Shown: one piece after another, positions 38,382 to 46,294 of the stretch
Layout of the letters: each line of letters opens with the position of its first letter
Numbering within the stretch: the stretch's first letter is position 1
Assembly: GCF_000302535.1 (NCBI RefSeq)
Contig: NC_018708.1
Coordinates: 1-64,000 of the forward strand
Reading direction: 5' to 3'
Source: Acidovorax sp. KKS102
GTDB lineage: Bacteria > Pseudomonadota > Gammaproteobacteria > Burkholderiales > Burkholderiaceae_C
DNA: 64,000 bases
Notes under the pieces: generated by a model
The model's database searches: none
What the model was told of the DNA's origin: nothing
The model's input: only the letters and a program-made list of their open reading frames with translations
Translations under genes and position numbers: made by a program

Positions 38382-38909
38382 TCAGGCCGGGTCGAGCCCT
38401 GCAGCCACCCGATAGGCCTGTATGCGCGGCAGCAGCGCCTGGCGACGGGCGGTGCTTTGCGCAGGCCACAACCCTTCGCGTTCGTAATATTCCTCCACGG
38501 CGGGTGTCCCTGGCGGCAGCACCACCCAGGGCTGTTTGGAGGCCGTGAAGATGTGGATGTCGGGCGGCAGGTGGTTCGGCGCATCCAGCGTGCCCACGCG
38601 CACAAAGGCCATCACGGGGCCCGCACCTGCGTAGTGGCTCCAGACCGCCACCTGGCAGTGCGGGCAGCGTGCAATCTGCTGGCCCAGGCCGCTTTCTGAC
38701 GGGGTGTGCACCATCGCCGGGGTGCCTGCGAGCAATTCCACGCGGTCGGCCTCGATCATCGCGTTCAGCGCAAAGGCCGCGCCGCTTTCGCGCTGGCACC
38801 AGCGGCAGTGGCAGCAGTGCACAAACAGCGGGGGCGTGAGCAGGCGGTAGCGCACATGGCGACAGGTGCAGCCGCCTTCCAGCGGGTATTCAGGGGCAGG
38901 GTGGGGCAT
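38382..38909 (-). CDS. GFA/CENP-V-like zinc protein
   Basis: The 175-residue protein has the Cys pattern of the GFA family: GGCTCRHVRY, HCCHCRWCQRESG and RCPHCQVAVWSHY. Members bind zinc and are related to glutathione-dependent formaldehyde-activating enzyme, but most have no proven activity. The ATG at 38909 is preferred over upstream codons because GGCTCRH is preceded by the usual short leader. It is the last gene of the ECF sigma-factor strand run. Confidence 0.85.
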   Translation of the reverse strand: MPHPAPEYPLEGGCTCRHVRYRLLTPPLFVHCCHCRWCQRESGAAFALNAMIEADRVELLAGTPAMVHTPSESGLGQQIARCPHCQVAVWSHYAGAGPVMAFVRVGTLDAPNHLPPDIHIFTASKQPWVVLPPGTPAVEEYYEREGLWPAQSTARRQALLPRIQAYRVAAGLDPA

Positions 38910-38957
38910 GAGGGGGGTGTCCTTGCAGCGGGGTGAGGGTGCGCGCAACAACGGCCT

Positions 38958-40250
38958 TCAGCCGCAGGCGCGGGCCAGCAGCAGCGCCTTTTCCTGCGCG
39001 TTGCGGGTGAGGCTGGCTGCGCGCTCGAACTCGGCCCGCGCTTCATCTCCTCGGCCCAGCTTCGCCAGCAGGTCCCCGCGCACGCTGGGCAGCCAGTGGT
39101 AGTGGCGCAGCAGGGGGTCGCTGGCCAGGGCATCGACCAGCGCCAGCGCGGCCTCCGGCCCCTCGGCCATGCCCACGGCCACGGCGCGGTTGAGCGCTAC
39201 GACGGGCGAGGGCGCCACCTGCAGCAGTGCGTCGTACAGCGCCACGATGTGGGGCCAGTCCGTGTCTTGCGCCTGCCGGGCGCGTGCGTGGCAGGCGGCA
39301 ATGGCGCCCTGCAGGGCGTAGGGTCCCCAGGGCTTGCCAGCGCGTGCCAACTGCTCGGCCTTGTCCAGCGCGGCCAGACCCCGGCGCACCAGGAGGTGGT
39401 CCCAGCGCGCGCGGTCCTGGTCCATGAGCAGCACGGGCTGGCCCTGTGCATCGGTGCGTGCGGGCAGGCGCGAGGCCTGGATTTCGAGCAGGGCTACCAG
39501 GCCTTGCACCTCGGGCTCGTCGGGCGCCAGGCTGGCCAGCACCCGCGCCAGGCGCTGGGCCTCGCCGCACAGCGCGGGGCGCATCCAGTCGTCACCCGCC
39601 GTGGCGGCATAGCCTTCGTTGAAGATGAGGTAGATCACCTCCAGCACCGAGGCCAGGCGCGGCGCGCGCTCGGCCGCGCCGGGCACTTCAAACGGCACCT
39701 GCGCGGCCGTGAGGCTGCGCTTGGCACGCACGATGCGCTGGGCCACGGTGGGCTCGGGCACCAGAAAGGCGCGCGCGATTTCGGCCGTGGTGAGACCGCC
39801 CAGCAGCCGCAAGGTGAGGGCCACACGGGCCTCGGTGGGCAGCACGGGGTGGCAGGCGGTGAAGATGAGGCGCAGCAGGTCGTCGCCGATGTCGTCCTGC
39901 TCGGCGTGCATGAGGGTGTCCACCACATCGGGCGCGTACTGCGCCTCGAGCGCTTCGAGGTCGTGGCCCAGTGCCTCGTGCTCTCGCTGGTGCAGGGCCT
40001 GCTGGCGCAGGTGGTCGATGGCACGACGCTTGGCGGTGGTCATGAGCCAGGCGGCGGGGTTGGCGGGCAGGCCATCTTGGGGCCAGTGCTCCAGCGCGGC
40101 CACCAAAGCGTCTTGCGCCAGCTCCTCGGCCCGGCCCACGTCGCGCGTCATACGCGCCACGCAGGCGATGATGCGCGCGGCCTCGATGCGCCACACCGAG
40201 TCAATGCTGCGGTGCAGGGCATCGCGGTCGGGCAGGGCGGGCGCGCTCAC
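38958..40250 (-). CDS. ECF42-type RNA polymerase sigma factor
   Basis: The 430-residue protein has sigma region 2 (AELAQDALVAALEHWP) and region 4 (LRLLGGLTTAEIARAFLVPEPTVAQRIVRAKR), followed by a long C-terminal extension of about 230 residues with TPR-like helices (ALNRAVAVGMAEGPEAALALVDAL). This layout defines the ECF42-like group, which is normally encoded beside YCII/DGPF proteins, two of which occur upstream here. No anti-sigma factor is present, as is usual for the group. The start is the ATG at 40250, 6 bp after the VOC gene stop. Confidence 0.9.
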   Translation of the reverse strand: MSAPALPDRDALHRSIDSVWRIEAARIIACVARMTRDVGRAEELAQDALVAALEHWPQDGLPANPAAWLMTTAKRRAIDHLRQQALHQREHEALGHDLEALEAQYAPDVVDTLMHAEQDDIGDDLLRLIFTACHPVLPTEARVALTLRLLGGLTTAEIARAFLVPEPTVAQRIVRAKRSLTAAQVPFEVPGAAERAPRLASVLEVIYLIFNEGYAATAGDDWMRPALCGEAQRLARVLASLAPDEPEVQGLVALLEIQASRLPARTDAQGQPVLLMDQDRARWDHLLVRRGLAALDKAEQLARAGKPWGPYALQGAIAACHARARQAQDTDWPHIVALYDALLQVAPSPVVALNRAVAVGMAEGPEAALALVDALASDPLLRHYHWLPSVRGDLLAKLGRGDEARAEFERAASLTRNAQEKALLLARACG

Positions 40251-40256
40251 CGGCCG

Positions 40257-40664
40257 TCAGCCCAGGGCTTGGCTGGCGTCCACCATGTGCACAAACTCCC
40301 AGGTGTGGCCGTCCAGGTCGTCAAAGCTGCGCGAGTACATGAAGCCCAGGTCCTGTGCCGGGCGCGGCGTGGTGGCGCCTGCGGCCACGGCCTTGTCCAC
40401 CAGGGCATCGACCTCTTCCCGGCTGCTGCACGAGAAGCACACCAGCACCTCCGACGTGGTGCGTGCGTCGGCAATCGTTTTGTCGGTGAAGGTTTGGTAG
40501 AAGCTCTTGACGAGCAGCATCACGAAGAGGTTCTCGCCCACCACCAGGCAGGCGCCCTGGTCGTTGGTGAACTGGGGGTTGAACTCGTAGCCCAGGGCGC
40601 GGAAGAACGCCTGCGAGCGGGCCATGTTGTCGATGGGCAGGTTCACGAAAATCTGTGCATGCAT
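40257..40664 (-). CDS. VOC-family (glyoxalase-like) protein
   Basis: The 135-residue protein has the vicinal oxygen chelate fold (FVNLPIDNMARSQAFFRALGYEFNPQFT; FMYSRSFDDLDGHTWEFVHM), close to the PhnB-like extradiol/glyoxalase-resistance subgroup. Metal ligands and substrate cannot be assigned. GGAG lies about 10 bases before the ATG at 40664. It is co-oriented and close to the sigma-factor gene. Confidence 0.87.
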   Translation of the reverse strand: MHAQIFVNLPIDNMARSQAFFRALGYEFNPQFTNDQGACLVVGENLFVMLLVKSFYQTFTDKTIADARTTSEVLVCFSCSSREEVDALVDKAVAAGATTPRPAQDLGFMYSRSFDDLDGHTWEFVHMVDASQALG

Positions 40665-40740
40665 GACGACTCTCCAGAAGGGTGATGACGGTAAAGGGAA
40701 ACGATGGGTTTGGCAAAGGTGAAGGGGCGGTGGCGCGCCT

Positions 40741-41277
40741 TCATGGGGCGGGCTTCTGCGCCACGGCCTGCAGGTTGGCCAGGCCCTCCTCAAAGTCCTG
40801 CCCCACCATGCGGTCCATGTTGAACACCAGGTGGGCGATCTTGGCCAGGTAGGGCACGGGGCCCTGCATGGCCCAGGTCACGCGCGTGGCCCCTGCACCT
40901 TCGGGCTGAAGGGTGAATTCCACCTGGTTGTGCGCTTCAAAGGGCTTCACAAAGTCGAGCTTCATGCCCACGCGGCGGGGCGCAGTGGCCTCGACGATCT
41001 CCATGCTGCCCACGCCCACCTTGTCGCTCTGCCAGGCGTAGCGTGCGCCAGGGCCGCGGGTGGCGGCGCTGTACTGGCCCTGGATGGCCGGGTCCTTGCG
41101 TTCATACGGGTTCCAGGTGTTGAACTGGCGCAGGTCGTGGATGAGGCCGAATACGCGCTCGGGCGGGGCCGAAATGACGCGGCTGCGTTCCACGCGAAAG
41201 GTGTCGGGGCGGGTGGCGGCAAACGCCAGCAGCAGCGCCAGGGCCGCCAGCAACACGAGGACGATGGTTTTGACCAT
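40741..41277 (-). CDS. SRPBCC-family lipid/polyketide-binding-like protein
   Basis: The 178-residue protein begins with a signal anchor (IVLVLLAALALLLAFAA) and continues with a START/SRPBCC fold (VERSRVISAPPERVFGLIHDLRQFNTWNPYE; FEAHNQVEFTLQPEGAGATRVTWAM). Members bind hydrophobic ligands. The start is the ATG at 41277. It is part of the ECF42 gene group. Confidence 0.85.
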   Translation of the reverse strand: MVKTIVLVLLAALALLLAFAATRPDTFRVERSRVISAPPERVFGLIHDLRQFNTWNPYERKDPAIQGQYSAATRGPGARYAWQSDKVGVGSMEIVEATAPRRVGMKLDFVKPFEAHNQVEFTLQPEGAGATRVTWAMQGPVPYLAKIAHLVFNMDRMVGQDFEEGLANLQAVAQKPAP

Positions 41278-41300
41278 GGGGATGTCCTTCACGCCGCGCA

Positions 41301-41717
41301 TCAGCCGCGCAGGGTTTCGAGGTCGCGGAACTGCTCGACGCCATCCACGCCGGCAAAGTCTTCCATTTCGTAGAGCTGTCGCACCTCGATCTCGGCCTCC
41401 AGGCCCTCGCCGCGCGGATTGGGAAAGCGGCGGGTCCATTCCAGCGCCTCGTCGCGGCTGCGCACCTGGATGAGTGTGTAGCCCGCGATCAGCTCCTTGG
41501 TCTCGGTGAAGGGGCCGTCGGTGACGGTGCGGGTGCCGCTGGCGCTGTAGCCCACGCGCCAGCCTTTGGCGGAAGGCTGCAGGCCGCTGGCGTCCAGCAG
41601 CACGCCGGCGCGCGCCAGTTCTTCGTGGTAGCGGGCCATCGCGGTCATCAGGGCTGCGGTTGGCATGCAGCCTTGTTCGGATTCGGTGGTGGCCTGGATG
41701 ATGATCATGAAGCGCAT
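41301..41717 (-). CDS. YCII/DGPF domain protein
   Basis: The 138-residue protein shows the motif TDGPFTETKELIAGYTLI that names the DGPF group within YCII-like proteins, and starts MRFMIIIQATTESEQG. Such proteins are the constant partners of ECF42 sigma factors; their biochemical role is unknown. The ATG at 41717 follows a GGA-containing region. Upstream lies a tandem 10-bp repeat (41818-41837). Confidence 0.88.
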   Translation of the reverse strand: MRFMIIIQATTESEQGCMPTAALMTAMARYHEELARAGVLLDASGLQPSAKGWRVGYSASGTRTVTDGPFTETKELIAGYTLIQVRSRDEALEWTRRFPNPRGEGLEAEIEVRQLYEMEDFAGVDGVEQFRDLETLRG

Positions 41718-41817
41718 GGGAAAGTCCTCCAGAAGTCGTGGATACAAGGTCGGGCCACAGCGCAATGCATGGCCTTCCTCTGTACGACGAACGGGGCCCC
41801 GCGTTTTCGACAGCGAT

Positions 41818-41837
41818 CCGGAAAATTCCGGAAAATT
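41818..41837. repeat. Tandem 10-bp direct repeat CCGGAAAATT x2
   Basis: Two perfect adjacent copies of CCGGAAAATT stand in the 171-bp gap between two YCII genes, about 100 bp upstream of the ATG at 41717. A regulator or ECF-sigma binding role is possible but not shown. Confidence 0.5.
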
Positions 41838-41888
41838 TTTTGCGGTCTGCTGCTGGGGTGCCGCTGCGCCGGGACTGCGCTTGCTCGC

Positions 41889-42242
41889 CTACTGGTAGCA
41901 GGGCGCCAGCTCGCGCACCTCTACCGTGGCCCACTCGGCGGCTGGGCATTCGCGGGCGATGGCAACGGCTTCTTCGCGCGTGGCGCAGTCGATGAGAAAG
42001 AAGCCGCCCACCATTTCCTTGGTCTCGGCAAACGGCCCGTCGGTCAGGCGGGTCTGCCCATCGCGCACCTGCAGCCTCACGGCCTGTTCGGTCGAGGCCA
42101 GTGACTCGCTGGCGCGCAACAGGCCACGGGCCTGCAATCCTGCCCCATAACGCTGCATGCGGGCATAGGCCTCCTGACCACCGGCCAGGCCCCGCTCGGC
42201 ACGCTGGCCGTGGGGTTCCATGATGAGCAACAGGTAAGGCAT
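41889..42242 (-). CDS. YCII-related (DGPF) protein
   Basis: The 117-residue protein has the motif LTDGPFAETKEMVGGFFLID and begins MPYLLLIMEPHGQRAE. GGAGA lies just before the ATG at 42242. It heads the minus-strand run YCII-YCII-SRPBCC-VOC-sigma-GFA and is a second ECF42 partner. Confidence 0.87.
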   Translation of the reverse strand: MPYLLLIMEPHGQRAERGLAGGQEAYARMQRYGAGLQARGLLRASESLASTEQAVRLQVRDGQTRLTDGPFAETKEMVGGFFLIDCATREEAVAIARECPAAEWATVEVRELAPCYQ

Positions 42243-42330
42243 GGGGTCTCCTGAATCGGGGCCGGTCGTGCCCACCCGCACGGACTGCGCCATCGGTGGG
42301 GACTGCAAGGGCGCCATGCTAACAGCCCTG

Positions 42331-42360
42331 TTTGCTATGTTTTCAATAGCTAATAGGGCG
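42331..42360. repeat. Dispersed intergenic repeat, degenerate copy 5
   Basis: TTTGCTATGTTTTCAATAGC is followed by TAATAGGGCG; the GCTAT...ATAGC arms resemble half of the dispersed family. Similarity is partial. Confidence 0.35.
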
Positions 42361-42398
42361 TGTTCGACCAGCGCCATAGGCAGATTTCATGCAAAGGG

Positions 42399-42620
42399 TT
42401 GCGCGCGGCGGCAGCGCTGTGCTATCTTCGACCCCCTATGCAACGCAGCATGCTTCTATCCACCCTATCGCTAGGTCTAGTGCCTGGCCGGGGTCTGCCT
42501 GCGTTCGCCTCCCTCGTTGCCTGATTCGCTCAGCGCAACACCTGATCTCCCCCTGACCCCGGCCCGCGAACCAGCCTTTGCATACGCAAAGGGCTGCAGG
42601 GGATGTCATTCGTTTTGATT
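42399..42620 (+). promoter_or_regulatory. Leucine attenuator region of leuA
   Basis: A putative promoter TTGCGC (42399-42404), 18 nt, TATCTT (42423-42428) is followed almost at once by the Leu-rich leader peptide (42438-42524). Downstream is a hairpin with arms CAGCCTTTGC and GCAAAGGGCTG (42572-42596, one bulge), which could be extended by TCCCCCTG (42547-42554) pairing with CAGGGGA (42597-42603), then a T-rich stretch (CGTTTTGATTTCTTTCG). This matches a leu attenuator, where stalling at Leu codons would favour readthrough into leuA. The T run is weaker than in the thr attenuator, and the alternative fold is inferred. Confidence 0.6.
42438..42524 (+). CDS. leu leader peptide
   Basis: The 28-residue frame begins MQRSMLLSTLSLGLVPGRG and ends SLVA. 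Seven codons are leucine, five of them within nine codons, and four of those are CTA, a codon that is rare in this GC-rich genome. The same use of rare CUA codons is known from enterobacterial leu leaders. The ATG at 42438 is about 3 nt after the predicted transcription start, so it would be translated without a Shine-Dalgarno sequence. It is followed by leuA 171 bp downstream. Confidence 0.7.
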   Translation: MQRSMLLSTLSLGLVPGRGLPAFASLVA

Positions 42621-42694
42621 TCTTTCGATTCCGATTGACCCGTGCACCGTGCTGCTTGTTTTGCACACCGCACACACCGTTCGTGGAGCCTCTC

Positions 42695-44386
42695 ATGATT
42701 GCCAAGCCCGCCACCAAGTACCAGCCCATCGCCCCCATTGCGCTCGCCGACCGCCAATGGCCCACCCGCAGCATCACCCGCGCCCCCGTGTGGCTCTCCA
42801 CCGACCTGCGCGACGGCAACCAGGCCTTGTTCGAGCCCATGAACGGCGAGCGCAAGATGAAGCTCTTTCACGAGCTGGTGCGCATCGGCTTCAAGGAGAT
42901 CGAGGTCGGCTTTCCGGCCGCGTCGCAAATCGACTTTGACTTTGTGCGCCGCCTCATCGACGAGAACCTGATCCCCGACGACGTGACCATCATGGTCATG
43001 ACCCAGTCGCGCGAGGACCTGATTGCCCGCACGGTAGAAGCCGTGAAGGGCGCACCCCGCGCCATCGTGCACCTGTACAACGCCACCGCGCCCGCCTGGC
43101 GGCGCATCGTGTTCGGCATGAACGTGACGCAGGTGATGCAGCTCATCAGCCACCACGTGGGCTACCTCAAGCAGCTCACCGACGCCCAGCCCGAAACGCA
43201 GTGGACCCTGCAGTACTCGCCAGAAACCTTCAGTGCCACCGAGCTCAGCGTGTCGCTCAAGGCTTGTCAGACCGCCATCGCCACCTGGGGCGCAGGCCCT
43301 GGCCGCCCCATCATCATCAACCTGCCCACCACGGTGGAAAACGCTACGCCCAACGTGTTTGCCGACCAGATCGAGTGGATGGATCGCCACTTGTCGCCAC
43401 GCGAGCACATCGTCTTGTCGGTGCACCCGCACAACGACCGGGGCACAGGCGTGGCGGCGGCCGAGTTGGCCATGATGGCCGGTGCCGACCGTGTGGAAGG
43501 CTGCCTCTTTGGCAACGGTGAGCGCTGCGGCAACGTGGACATCGTGACCTTGGCGCTCAACATGTACACGCAGGGCGTGCACCCGAACCTTGACTTCTCG
43601 GACATCACCTCGGTCGCGCGCATTGCCGAAGAATGCACCTCGCTGCCCGTGCATCCACGCCACCCGTATGCGGGCGACCTGGTGTTCACCGCGTTCTCGG
43701 GCTCGCACCAGGACGCGATCAAGAAGGGCTTTGCTGCGCAAGACCCGAACGCCTTGTGGGAAGTGCCCTACCTGCCCATCGACCCGGCCGACCTCGGCCG
43801 CACGTATGACAGCGTGATCCGGGTGAACAGCCAGTCGGGCAAGGGCGGCATCGCGTTCTTGCTCGAACGCGAACACGGCGTGGTGATGCCGCGCCGCATG
43901 CAGGTGGAGTTCAGCGCCGTGGTGCAGCGCCAGACGGACGCGAGCGAAAGCGAGATGACGGGCGATGCGTTGTGGAGCCTGTTCCAGGCCACTTACCTGC
44001 AGGCACCCGTACACGCCACAGTACAGGCCGCCATCACCTGCCACAGCCACCGCATCGATGAAGAAGGGCAGGGCATCGAGCTGGACGTGACCATCGACGG
44101 CACGCGCCATACCCTGCGCGGCCAGGGCAACGGGCCGATTGCCGCGACGGTGGACGCGCTCGGCCTGCCACTGCGCGTAGACCACTACGAAGAACGCGCC
44201 ACCGGCACGGGCGCCAACGCCCAGGCGCTGGCAATTGTGGAAGCGGCCATGGACGGCGTGGCGGGCTCCACCTTTGGCGCAGGCGCCAGCCACAACATCG
44301 TGACCGCCTCGGTGAACGCCATCGTGAGCGTGGCCAACCGGCTGATGGCACGGCGCATGGCGGCCCAAGCCGTGGCGGTGGCATAA
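42695..44386 (+). CDS. leuA: 2-isopropylmalate synthase (type 2)
   Basis: The enzyme condenses acetyl-CoA with 2-oxoisovalerate, the committed step of leucine synthesis. The 563-residue protein belongs to the long LeuA type 2 group: catalytic start [16 protein letters not shown], metal-ligand motif [24 protein letters not shown], and a C-terminal regulatory domain that binds leucine. GGAG about 8 bases upstream supports the ATG at 42695; the frame extends 39 codons upstream without support, through the attenuator region. Regulation by a Leu leader peptide is likely. Confidence 0.95.
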   Translation: MIAKPATKYQPIAPIALADRQWPTRSITRAPVWLSTDLRDGNQALFEPMNGERKMKLFHELVRIGFKEIEVGFPAASQIDFDFVRRLIDENLIPDDVTIMVMTQSREDLIARTVEAVKGAPRAIVHLYNATAPAWRRIVFGMNVTQVMQLISHHVGYLKQLTDAQPETQWTLQYSPETFSATELSVSLKACQTAIATWGAGPGRPIIINLPTTVENATPNVFADQIEWMDRHLSPREHIVLSVHPHNDRGTGVAAAELAMMAGADRVEGCLFGNGERCGNVDIVTLALNMYTQGVHPNLDFSDITSVARIAEECTSLPVHPRHPYAGDLVFTAFSGSHQDAIKKGFAAQDPNALWEVPYLPIDPADLGRTYDSVIRVNSQSGKGGIAFLLEREHGVVMPRRMQVEFSAVVQRQTDASESEMTGDALWSLFQATYLQAPVHATVQAAITCHSHRIDEEGQGIELDVTIDGTRHTLRGQGNGPIAATVDALGLPLRVDHYEERATGTGANAQALAIVEAAMDGVAGSTFGAGASHNIVTASVNAIVSVANRLMARRMAAQAVAVA

Positions 44387-44396
44387 GCGGCTGCGG

Positions 44397-44456
44397 TATC
44401 AAAACGATAGCTGCTGGCGCTTGAAGGACAAGCGCTGGCGGCACTTGGGGCCAATA
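44397..44456. repeat. Dispersed intergenic palindrome, copy 6
   Basis: TATCAAAACGATAGCTGCTG is followed by GCGCTTGAAGGACAAGCGCT and GGCGGCACTTGGGGCCAATA. This is the same family as the copies at 3130 and 36688 and lies between leuA and the C40 peptidase gene. Confidence 0.65.
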
Positions 44457-44516
44457 TCCCCTGGCGGCCGGTGGGGTAGGGTGCTGCGCGCCGCCCTATC
44501 CGTTACCCTTCGGCCC

Positions 44517-45032
44517 ATGCGCTCTTTTCACCCCCTGGGCCTTGCCGCCGTCTGCACTGCCGCCCTGCTGGTGCTGGCCGGTTGCGGCACGTCGCGGCCT
44601 CCGTCCCCTTCTTTCCCTCCATCGGCCTCGGCCCCTTCCCGCACCACGCCACCGCTCACCCCCGAGCAGGCGCACGACATCGCCATCCACGCGCTGGGCC
44701 TGGTGGGCACGCCGTACCGCTACGGTGGCAATACTCCCGACTCGGGTTTTGATTGCAGCGGGCTGATCGGCTACGTGTACCGCAACCAGGTGGGCACACC
44801 ACCGCCGCGCACGGTGGCGCAGCTCAATACCTGGGGCTATCCCATCAACGGCAGCGAGCTGCGCGCGGGCGACCTGGTGGTGTTTGGCACGGGCCGCCAG
44901 CCCAGCCATGCGGGCATCTATGTGGGCGAAGGGCGGTTTGTGCATGCGCCGTCCACGGGCGGCACGGTGCGCATGGACAGCCTGCAGTCGCGCCACTGGG
45001 CGCGGCAGGGCGCGTCGTTCCGGCGGCCCTGA
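44517..45032 (+). CDS. NlpC/P60 (C40) peptidase, lipoprotein
   Basis: The 171-residue protein has a lipoprotein signal with lipobox LAGC (CTAALLVLAGC) and an NlpC/P60 catalytic domain: the nucleophilic Cys in DCSGLIGYVY and the His in SHAGIYVGEG. It cleaves peptidoglycan peptides at the cell envelope. The start is the ATG at 44517. Confidence 0.92.
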   Translation: MRSFHPLGLAAVCTAALLVLAGCGTSRPPSPSFPPSASAPSRTTPPLTPEQAHDIAIHALGLVGTPYRYGGNTPDSGFDCSGLIGYVYRNQVGTPPPRTVAQLNTWGYPINGSELRAGDLVVFGTGRQPSHAGIYVGEGRFVHAPSTGGTVRMDSLQSRHWARQGASFRRP

Positions 45033-45138
45033 TCAAAGCAAAAAAGCAGGCCACGCCCCGTGCTGGAAACAGCGGGCGGCAGTCCCCACCAGGCGGCGGC
45101 CCTTGGCAGGGCGTGTCTGCAAAAAAACCGGACCCGGA

Positions 45139-46233
45139 TCAGAACGTGTGGCGGATGCCCACGCCAATGCCGGTCTGCGAGCCGCCTGCCGCGGGCGTGC
45201 CGCCCGCCGCCGCGTTGCTGACCGACAGCGCCAGCGTGCCGTCGTTGGAGATGTGGCCCGCCGTGGCGTACACCGCCGTGCGCTTGGACAGGTGGTAGGT
45301 GCCGCGCAGCGCGAACAGGGTCGCCTGGTTGGCGCTGTTCTTGTAGTCGAGCTGAAAGACCTCGCCATCCAGCACGAACTGCGGGGTGATGGGGTAGGCC
45401 GCCCCCACGTACCACAGGTTGCTGCGCGGCGTGGCGGCGCTGGCCTGGTTGCGGCGCGCGATCAGGCCCGCGCCGACCTTCAGATCACCCCACTTGGCCC
45501 AGCCCGCGACGGTGGAGCGGCGGTCGGTCAGGCTGCTGTCCGTCAGGCCTGCGAAGGCGCCCGCGCCGCCGCGGATCTCGTCCACGGCCGCCGACACGCC
45601 CCAGGCGGCGGTGTCGTACTTGGCCAGCAGCGACCACTGGCGGCACGCCTTGCTGTCGGTGCCGCTTTCGCCCGCGCAGTTGGTGCCTGAGGGGCTGGGA
45701 CCCGCGTTGACCGCGTCGCGGCCGAAGCTGTAGGTGGCGCCCACGGTGAAGCCGTTGAACGTGCCCCGGTAGGCGATTGCGTTGTCCACGCGTGCGTTGG
45801 GCAAATAGCTGTCGAGCGAGCCCGAGCCGAACATGGCCGGGCCGAGGATGTCGGCGTCGAGCTGGGACCAGAACAGCATGGAGTATTGGCGCCCCAGGCT
45901 CACGGTGCCCCAGGGCGCGGTCAGCCCCACGAAGGCCTGGCGGCCGAAGGCGCGGCCGCCCTGGTTGAGGCTGCCGTTGTCCACGCCGAAGCCTTGCTCC
46001 AGCGTGAAGATGGCGCGCAGGCCGCCGCCCAGGTCTTCGCTGCCGCGAAAGCCCAGGCGCGACGGGGCCTGGCCGCCGGTCAGGCCGGGCATGCGGGTGA
46101 CGCTGGCGCCGCTGCCGCTGAGGTGTTCGACGGCGGCATCGACGACGCCGTACAGGGTCACGCTGGACTGCGCCTGGGCCGACAGGGCGGCCGTGGCGAG
46201 GGCCGCGAGGGCCAGGGGCTTGAGTTTCTTCAT
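45139..46233 (-). CDS. Gram-negative porin
   Basis: The 364-residue protein has a signal peptide (MKKLKPLALAALATAALSAQA), then the porin start SSVTLYGVVDAAVEHL and the C-terminal aromatic anchor (GIGVGIRHTF), typical of Burkholderiales trimeric porins. GGAGACAAC precedes the ATG at 46233. It is the last gene of the tannase/gallate group and probably lets small aromatic acids cross the outer membrane. Confidence 0.93.
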   Translation of the reverse strand: MKKLKPLALAALATAALSAQAQSSVTLYGVVDAAVEHLSGSGASVTRMPGLTGGQAPSRLGFRGSEDLGGGLRAIFTLEQGFGVDNGSLNQGGRAFGRQAFVGLTAPWGTVSLGRQYSMLFWSQLDADILGPAMFGSGSLDSYLPNARVDNAIAYRGTFNGFTVGATYSFGRDAVNAGPSPSGTNCAGESGTDSKACRQWSLLAKYDTAAWGVSAAVDEIRGGAGAFAGLTDSSLTDRRSTVAGWAKWGDLKVGAGLIARRNQASAATPRSNLWYVGAAYPITPQFVLDGEVFQLDYKNSANQATLFALRGTYHLSKRTAVYATAGHISNDGTLALSVSNAAAGGTPAAGGSQTGIGVGIRHTF

Positions 46234-46294
46234 GTTGTCTCCTTGGGTTGTGGGAAAGGGTGGGGAAAGCGAGGGGGGTTTGTCGCGGTGGTTG

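Noticed and set aside
39096..40685. Plus-strand open frame of 529 codons opposite the sigma-factor gene
   Set aside because: It is antisense to the ECF42 sigma factor and the VOC gene and has no recognisable domain.
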